Shown: one piece after another, positions 30,023 through 34,118 of the stretch
How positions within the stretch are numbered: the first letter of the stretch is position 1
How the letters are laid out: each line of letters begins with the position of its first letter
Source of the DNA: Planctomycetota bacterium
Lineage (GTDB): Bacteria > Planctomycetota > MHYJ01 > JACPRB01
Length of the DNA: 34,118 nt
Direction: 5' to 3'
Assembly (NCBI GenBank): GCA_016190175.1
Contig: JACPRC010000187.1
Coordinates: forward strand, 1-34,118
Position numbers and translations under genes: made by a program
The notes under the pieces: model-generated
What the model saw: only the letters and a program-made list of their open reading frames with translations
Told to the model about the DNA's origin: nothing
The model's database searches: none

Positions 30023-30994
30023 ATGCGCCACGTCTCGTGCGACCTGTGCGGCGCCGACGACCCGCGGTTCCTCTTCTACGGGCTCGACCGGGTCTTCCGC
30101 CGCGACCGCGACTGGAGGATCGTCCGGTGCCGCCGGTGCGGCCTCATGTACCTCGATCCCCGGCCCGGCCCGGAGGAGGTCGCGCCGTACTACGAGGGCG
30201 ACTACTACGCCTTCCACGCCCCGGCCGCGGACGGTTGGCGGGGCCGCGTCCGCGAGGGCGTGGTCCGGCGGTGGCGCGGCCTCTCCCCCCGCTTCGGCCC
30301 GACGGCCTGGGCCGCGGGTCTCTACCGGCATCACCTGCGGGGCTTCCCTGACGCCCGCCCCGCGGGCCGCCTGCTCGACGTGGGCTGCGGCGCCGGCGAG
30401 GCCATGCGGATCCTCAAGGACGCGGGCTGGAGCGTCGCGGGTATCGAAAGTTCCGCCGAGGCCGCCGCGCGCGCGCGGGACGAGGGCCTCGACGTCCGCG
30501 CCGGCTCGGTCGAGGACGCGGACCTCCCGCTCGCCTCGTTCGACTGGGTGCGCCTGAGCCATTGCCTCGAGCACCTGGAGAGCCCGCGCCGCGCGCTGGA
30601 GCGCATGCGCGGCACGCTCGTCCCCGGCGGCCGCATGATCCTGACCCTGCCCGACTGCGGAGGATGGCCCGCCCGCGCGCTCGGACGCCACTGGCTCCAC
30701 TGGGAGATCGGCCAGCATCTCACCTTTTTCACCGAGCGCACCCTCCGCCGCATGCTGGCGAGCGCCGGCCTCGAGGTCGTCCGGGTCCGGCGGTACTTCC
30801 TCCCCCACCGCTTCCTGGCCGGGCTCTGGTTGAAGATGGGCTTGAGATGGCCCTTCCCCGTCGGCCTGCCGGTCATCGGCGGGGCCTTCGCCGAGGGCTT
30901 CAGTCTCTCGGACGAGCTGGTGGTGCTGGCGAGGCGTTCGGGCGGGGGAAAAGTCCCATCCCCATCCGTTCCAGCGCGGCGCGCCGCGCCCTGA
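30023..30994 (+). CDS. class I methyltransferase with N-terminal zinc finger
   Basis: A 323-residue protein. C6, C9, C36 and C39 (CDLC...CRRC) form a likely zinc site, as in sugar C-methyltransferase-like and related methyltransferases. SAM motif I LLDVGCGAGEA is at 118-128, with GIESSAEAAARARDEG after it and WVRLSHCLEHLESPRRAL as the late motif. The C-terminal region has GQHLTFFTERTLRRML. It probably modifies glycan sugars. The start has no ribosome-binding site. Its 3' end runs 95 bases into the 3' end of the opposite-strand glycosyltransferase; the last ~20 residues look like read-through tail. Confidence 0.83.
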   Translation: MRHVSCDLCGADDPRFLFYGLDRVFRRDRDWRIVRCRRCGLMYLDPRPGPEEVAPYYEGDYYAFHAPAADGWRGRVREGVVRRWRGLSPRFGPTAWAAGLYRHHLRGFPDARPAGRLLDVGCGAGEAMRILKDAGWSVAGIESSAEAAARARDEGLDVRAGSVEDADLPLASFDWVRLSHCLEHLESPRRALERMRGTLVPGGRMILTLPDCGGWPARALGRHWLHWEIGQHLTFFTERTLRRMLASAGLEVVRVRRYFLPHRFLAGLWLKMGLRWPFPVGLPVIGGAFAEGFSLSDELVVLARRSGGGKVPSPSVPARRAAP

Positions 30995-32012
30995 GCGTCC
31001 ACGAATTCCACGGCTCCCGCAGCAGGGCGGAGCGGATCCCGACGTAGGCGCCGTGCATCCACCGCCCGATCGCGGAGGCCCGGTCCGGCCGCGCGCGGAG
31101 GCGTTTCGGCGGCGCGAGGATGTGATCGTAGAGGCCCGTCGCGGCATACGCGGGGTCGATGGACGCGTAGAAGGCGTGCTTCAGGGGACGCCTCGCGGGG
31201 TCCATGTGGCCATAGTGCCACAGCGCCACGTCCGCCAGGATGCGTTGCCCCCGCAGGCCGTCGGGGATCCCGCTGCAGAACTCGTTCGCTCCGTGCGACG
31301 TGGGAAGATGCCGCAGCCGCGACGGATCCTGGCGGGAGACGTTGAAGGCGCGCGGGATCCAGCAGACGTGCGGCGAGTAGGACCCGTCCACGCGGATCGT
31401 GCGCTCGTCGTCCCAGAGGTGAAGCTGAAGCACCGTGATCGCCGCCAGGCCGGGGCGGAGACACGCCTCCCGGAAGACCGCCCCTCCCCCCTCCGCCACC
31501 TCCTCGTCGCCGTCAAGTTTGAACACCCAATCCGGCTTCCACATCAGCGCCAGGTCCAGAAGCCGGTTGAAATCGCGCGTGCTGTCCACGGGCCGGCCGA
31601 TCCCGGACGCAATGCCCGCCACATGCCCGAACCGGCTGCAGATCTCCGGCGTGCCGTCGGTGGAGTCGTTGTCCAGCACGATGACGGCGTCCGCCAGGGG
31701 ATCGAGCGAACGGAGCGCCCGATCGATCCAGCGGGCCTCGTTCCGCACCCGCATCACCCCGATCACGAAGAGCGGCCGGCGGCGATCGCCGAGCGGCCCC
31801 GCGGCACGGACCCGGAGGCGATCCCCCTCCTCCTGGGCGGAGACGTCGGTGAAGTAGCGCCGCAGGAACCGGCCGAACGTGCGGCGGTTGAGGCGCCAGC
31901 ACCCCTCGGGGCTCGCGAGGTCGAGCTCCAGCACCCGGCAGGCGGCGGGGCCCCGGATGCGGCCCTCCAGCCACGCCGCGGGCGACTCCGTCAGTGGAAT
32001 GCTCTCCGTCAT
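30900..32012 (-). CDS. family 2 glycosyltransferase
   Basis: A 370-residue GT-A enzyme with IGVMRVRNEARWIDRAL at about 84-100, VLDNDSTDGT at 112-121 and KLDGDEE near 166-172 (DxD at 168-170). These are typical of family 2 transferases of the type that acts on glycans or lipid-linked sugars. The C-terminal region holds HYGHMD and RRPLKHAFY. The ATG at 32012 was preferred to a GTG at 32045. It converges with the zinc-finger methyltransferase and overlaps its 3' end by 95 bases. Confidence 0.85.
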   Translation of the reverse strand: MTESIPLTESPAAWLEGRIRGPAACRVLELDLASPEGCWRLNRRTFGRFLRRYFTDVSAQEEGDRLRVRAAGPLGDRRRPLFVIGVMRVRNEARWIDRALRSLDPLADAVIVLDNDSTDGTPEICSRFGHVAGIASGIGRPVDSTRDFNRLLDLALMWKPDWVFKLDGDEEVAEGGGAVFREACLRPGLAAITVLQLHLWDDERTIRVDGSYSPHVCWIPRAFNVSRQDPSRLRHLPTSHGANEFCSGIPDGLRGQRILADVALWHYGHMDPARRPLKHAFYASIDPAYAATGLYDHILAPPKRLRARPDRASAIGRWMHGAYVGIRSALLREPWNSWTLRARRAALERMGMGLFPRPNASPAPPARPRD

Positions 32013-32092
32013 GGATTCCGTCGCGGAAGATGGACCGCGTCTCACCCGCAGAACTCCAGCGGCTCAGGGGCGCCTGCCGGCGGTCCGATATA

Positions 32093-32098
32093 TATAAT
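32093..32098 (+). promoter_or_regulatory. TATAAT for the glycosyltransferase at 32105
   Basis: A perfect TATAAT within an A/T run (GATATATATAAT) in otherwise GC-rich DNA, ending 6 bases before the ATG at 32105. This places transcription start on the ATG and predicts a leaderless message; there is no Shine-Dalgarno. No -35 hexamer is clear at the right distance. Confidence 0.5.
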
Positions 32099-32104
32099 CA
32101 TCGA

Positions 32105-33241
32105 ATGGCCGAGGCAAGCGATTCACCGGATTCCCGTGCCCCGCTCCTCTCCCTCTTCGTCGGCGCGCGCAACGATGCGTACATGGGCGACTCCCGGTGG
32201 AGGCTCGAGACCACGATCAACTACCTCGGCGAGAACCTGGAAAGGCTGCAGCGGCAGGATTCCGTGGAGCTCGTCGTCTGCGACTGGGGCAGCGCGCAGC
32301 CCCTGCACGCCGTGCTGAACCTGACCCCCGCGGGACGGCGCATCGTCCGCTTCATTCTGGTCCCGGCTTCGATGGCCCGGCGATATGCCATCCCGGAGAA
32401 CGACTGGCCGATGGCGCTGCTGCAGAACGTGGCCGTCCGGCGGTGCCGGGGCCGGTTCATCGGACAGACGGACTCGGACATGCTCTTCCCCGCGCCGACC
32501 CTGCGCCGCATTCTCGCCCTGGCCGACGGCGGGTGCGTGGAGGGCGTGGAGACCGGCCGCGGTTTCTTCTTCGCCGGGCGCCGCCATGTGCCGACCTCGT
32601 ACGTCGCCATGCGACCCCCGCTCCACGAGATCTCGTGGGTCGTCCGCCGATACGGCCGCGCGCTCCCCGAGAACCCGTGGTTCTGGTTCGTGGGCAGGGC
32701 CTACACCGGCACGGGGCTCGTCCTCATGCATCGGGATCTCTGGTCCGAGTGCCGCGGCTACGACGAGAGGATGGTGTTCTGGGGCAGCGTCGACCTCAAT
32801 CTCGCCGCGCGCGCGCTCCGGCGATCCCCGTGGGTCGACATGACCCGGCGCGGGTTCGAGCTCTACCACCTGAACCACCACGGTCCGGGGGGAGCCGCGG
32901 GACCGTCGAGGGTGTGGAACCCCCGCAAGTTCGACGGGCTGCCCTTCTGTCCGAACGGACCGGACTGGGGGCTGGGAGACCGCACGTTCGAGGAGTTCGT
33001 TTACCCCGTGGAGCCGGCTCCGTCCGTGCCCCGGCCGGCCGGACCTTCCGCGCCGCGCTGGGACTGGTCCCGCTTCCGCCACCTGCTCCCCGCCCTGTTG
33101 ACCGCTCCGCTGCGGCAGACCATGACGCCGCGCGCGCAATCCTCGCTGTGGTATCTGGAGGCGCAGCTCCGGGCGCGGCCCTGGTACCGCGCCCTCTCGG
33201 TCCTTCCGGACTACCTGCGCCGGTGGGCCGGACGGAAGTAG
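32105..33241 (+). CDS. GT-A glycosyltransferase with DSD motif
   Basis: A 378-residue transferase with SLFVGARNDAYMGDS at 16-30, VVCDWGSAQP at about 57-66, QTDSDMLFPAP with DSD at 123-125 as metal/nucleotide ligand, and the C-terminal FELYHLNHHG and RTFEEFVYP. Related sequence is seen, truncated, at 8106-8446, which shows this transferase type was once present twice, flanking the polysaccharide operon. The start is the ATG behind TATAAT; a frame open to 31994 upstream has no support. It is divergent from the glycosyltransferase at 30900-32012. Confidence 0.82.
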   Translation: MAEASDSPDSRAPLLSLFVGARNDAYMGDSRWRLETTINYLGENLERLQRQDSVELVVCDWGSAQPLHAVLNLTPAGRRIVRFILVPASMARRYAIPENDWPMALLQNVAVRRCRGRFIGQTDSDMLFPAPTLRRILALADGGCVEGVETGRGFFFAGRRHVPTSYVAMRPPLHEISWVVRRYGRALPENPWFWFVGRAYTGTGLVLMHRDLWSECRGYDERMVFWGSVDLNLAARALRRSPWVDMTRRGFELYHLNHHGPGGAAGPSRVWNPRKFDGLPFCPNGPDWGLGDRTFEEFVYPVEPAPSVPRPAGPSAPRWDWSRFRHLLPALLTAPLRQTMTPRAQSSLWYLEAQLRARPWYRALSVLPDYLRRWAGRK

Positions 33242-33244
33242 GCC

Positions 33245-33814
33245 CTACGCCGACCCGAACCGCCGCAGTACGTCCTGTCCCGCCTCGACAGTCACCTCCA
33301 CCCGGCCGCCGGCATGCCGGATGCGGATGGCGCCCAGCTCGATCACCGACTTGCCCTCGATGGGGCTCTTCCGCCAGGCCACGCCCTTGTAGTCGCAGAG
33401 ATCGCGCGCGAGCGTCTTGAAAACCCCGCGCGACTCCGACTCGCCGGCGGCGGAGACCACGCGCAGGCCCCGCCCCTCGAGAACCTCGGTCTTTCCCTCG
33501 GGTGCGCCGCGTGCCAGGACATGATCGAGGTGGATTCCCGGCCCGCGCGGCGTAGGCGGGGGCGCCGGCCGGGACGGCGGACGCAACTCGTAAAGCGGCT
33601 TGATGTCGAGAGACTCCAGCCGGCGGAGCGCCTCGTTCACGAGCGCCTTGCGCCGCATCTCGAACCAGCGCGCGTCGAGATCGGGGTACCTTGCCACGAC
33701 GTCGCGGAAGCGGCGGAAGCTGCCCCGGCCTCCGATCGTCGCGCGGACAAGATCCTGGACATCGCGCTCCGCGACGGAGTGAAGCTCCCCGCCCCAAGGG
33801 TGGGCCTTCGCCAC
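33245..33814 (-). CDS. UPF0158-like protein with unrecognised C-terminal part
   Basis: A 189-residue protein. The segment GRGSFRRFRDVVARYPDLDARWFEMRRKAL resembles the UPF0158 core of a RF+D+V..YP...WF pattern. After a proline-rich linker (PSRPAPPPTPRG) comes a second part, with TLARDLCDYKGVAWRKSPIEG and an IELGAI strand, that I do not recognise. A GTG at 33814 is the likeliest start, 40 bases past the upstream stop; the frame is open further but overlaps the beta-barrel gene. Function unknown. Confidence 0.6.
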   Translation of the reverse strand: MAKAHPWGGELHSVAERDVQDLVRATIGGRGSFRRFRDVVARYPDLDARWFEMRRKALVNEALRRLESLDIKPLYELRPPSRPAPPPTPRGPGIHLDHVLARGAPEGKTEVLEGRGLRVVSAAGESESRGVFKTLARDLCDYKGVAWRKSPIEGKSVIELGAIRIRHAGGRVEVTVEAGQDVLRRFGSA

Positions 33815-33854
33815 GCCGAAGCGGCGGGCTTCGGCCGCGCAGGCGAAATCGCGG

Positions 33855-34118
33855 TCAGAACTCCACTCCCACCTCGATCCCGCCCGATCCCGCCCACCCC
33901 TCCGCCTGACCGAACTGCCGGCGGAACTCGCCGAACGCGCCGATGCGGAGCGCCGAGCCGAGACGCGCCGATGCGCGCACCAGCGGCCCCGCGAAGAACG
34001 CGAACACGTTCTCGTCGTCCGCCGCGAGGGTCTCGCTTGCCGAGCCGCTGCGTTCCACTTCCATCCCCGTGAGCCGCCCCCACGCGATCCCCGCTTCCGC
34101 CGCAAGCTCGATCGCGAA
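33855..34118 (-). CDS. C-terminal part of an outer-membrane beta-barrel protein (truncated by window edge)
   Basis: The last 87 residues of a gene that starts beyond the window. Alternating hydrophobic strands such as FAIELAAEAGIAWGRL, NVFAFFAGPLVRASARLG and IEVGVEF end in a terminal phenylalanine, the signature read by the BAM machinery for outer-membrane beta-barrels. Nothing more can be said of its role. The UPF0158-like gene follows 40 bases downstream. Confidence 0.6.
   Translation of the reverse strand, partial: FAIELAAEAGIAWGRLTGMEVERSGSASETLAADDENVFAFFAGPLVRASARLGSALRIGAFGEFRRQFGQAEGWAGSGGIEVGVEF

Noticed and set aside
1-34118. CRISPR array, tRNA, rRNA, prophage or insertion sequence
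   Set aside because: No regular direct repeats, cloverleaf, rRNA-like stretch, transposase, integrase or phage structural gene was found by reading both strands.

Overview
The window is high-GC, gene-dense DNA from a Gram-negative bacterium. Evidence for an outer membrane is a C-terminal beta-barrel fragment at the right edge and an ABC-2 O-antigen-type exporter. The mix of DUF4058, UPF0158-like, FkbM, a PrdB-like reductase homologue and a beta-helix secreted protein would suit an uncultured, Planctomycetota- or Acidobacteriota-like lineage, but this is only an impression. No tRNA, rRNA, CRISPR array, transposase or phage gene was seen, and no stretch over 300 bases lacks a gene, gene remnant or described repeat.

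Left part (1-8100): inverted repeats; a secreted M28 metallopeptidase; a PrdB/GrdB-like protein followed by a ferredoxin-arsenate reductase fusion; then leftward genes: a small protein plus AbiEii-like nucleotidyltransferase pair, a secreted beta-helix protein, a DUF5647-like/DUF7718-like small pair lying between two copies of the 3' end of a sugar epimerase gene, the intact epimerase, and a DUF4058 protein.

Centre (8487-29955, minus strand): about 24 tightly packed, mostly overlapping genes that look like one ~21.5-kb operon for synthesis, modification and ABC export of a surface polysaccharide. It starts with a winged-helix regulator carrying a candidate autoregulatory operator. Next come the Wzm-like permease, an embedded MntA/HepT toxin-antitoxin module and the Wzt-like ATPase. 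They are followed by NDP-sugar epimerases, a GmhA-like isomerase and a reversed-order HldE-like bifunctional enzyme (heptose-type precursor), a TylF-like methyltransferase, a paired E1 alpha/beta thiamine-diphosphate enzyme with no E2/E3, an FkbM methyltransferase, two SDRs, an acetolactate-synthase-like enzyme, an aldo-keto reductase, a class I methyltransferase, a Nudix hydrolase, a zinc dehydrogenase and glycosyltransferases. My reading (inference) is that the operon makes a glycan containing heptose-type and C-branched or otherwise remodelled, methylated sugars. The remnant of a glycosyltransferase lies just past the 3' end of this operon.

Right part (30023-34118): a zinc-finger methyltransferase converging on a family 2 glycosyltransferase (95-bp overlap), a divergent glycosyltransferase related to the remnant at 8106-8446, a UPF0158-like protein and the end of an outer-membrane beta-barrel gene.

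A recurrent signal is a -10 hexamer (TATAAT, TATACT, TAGAAT, TATGTT) ending exactly 6 nt before a start codon at four genes, and 9-10 nt before it at two more. This predicts leaderless transcripts, notably for the small toxin-antitoxin-like modules and for the operon's regulator.
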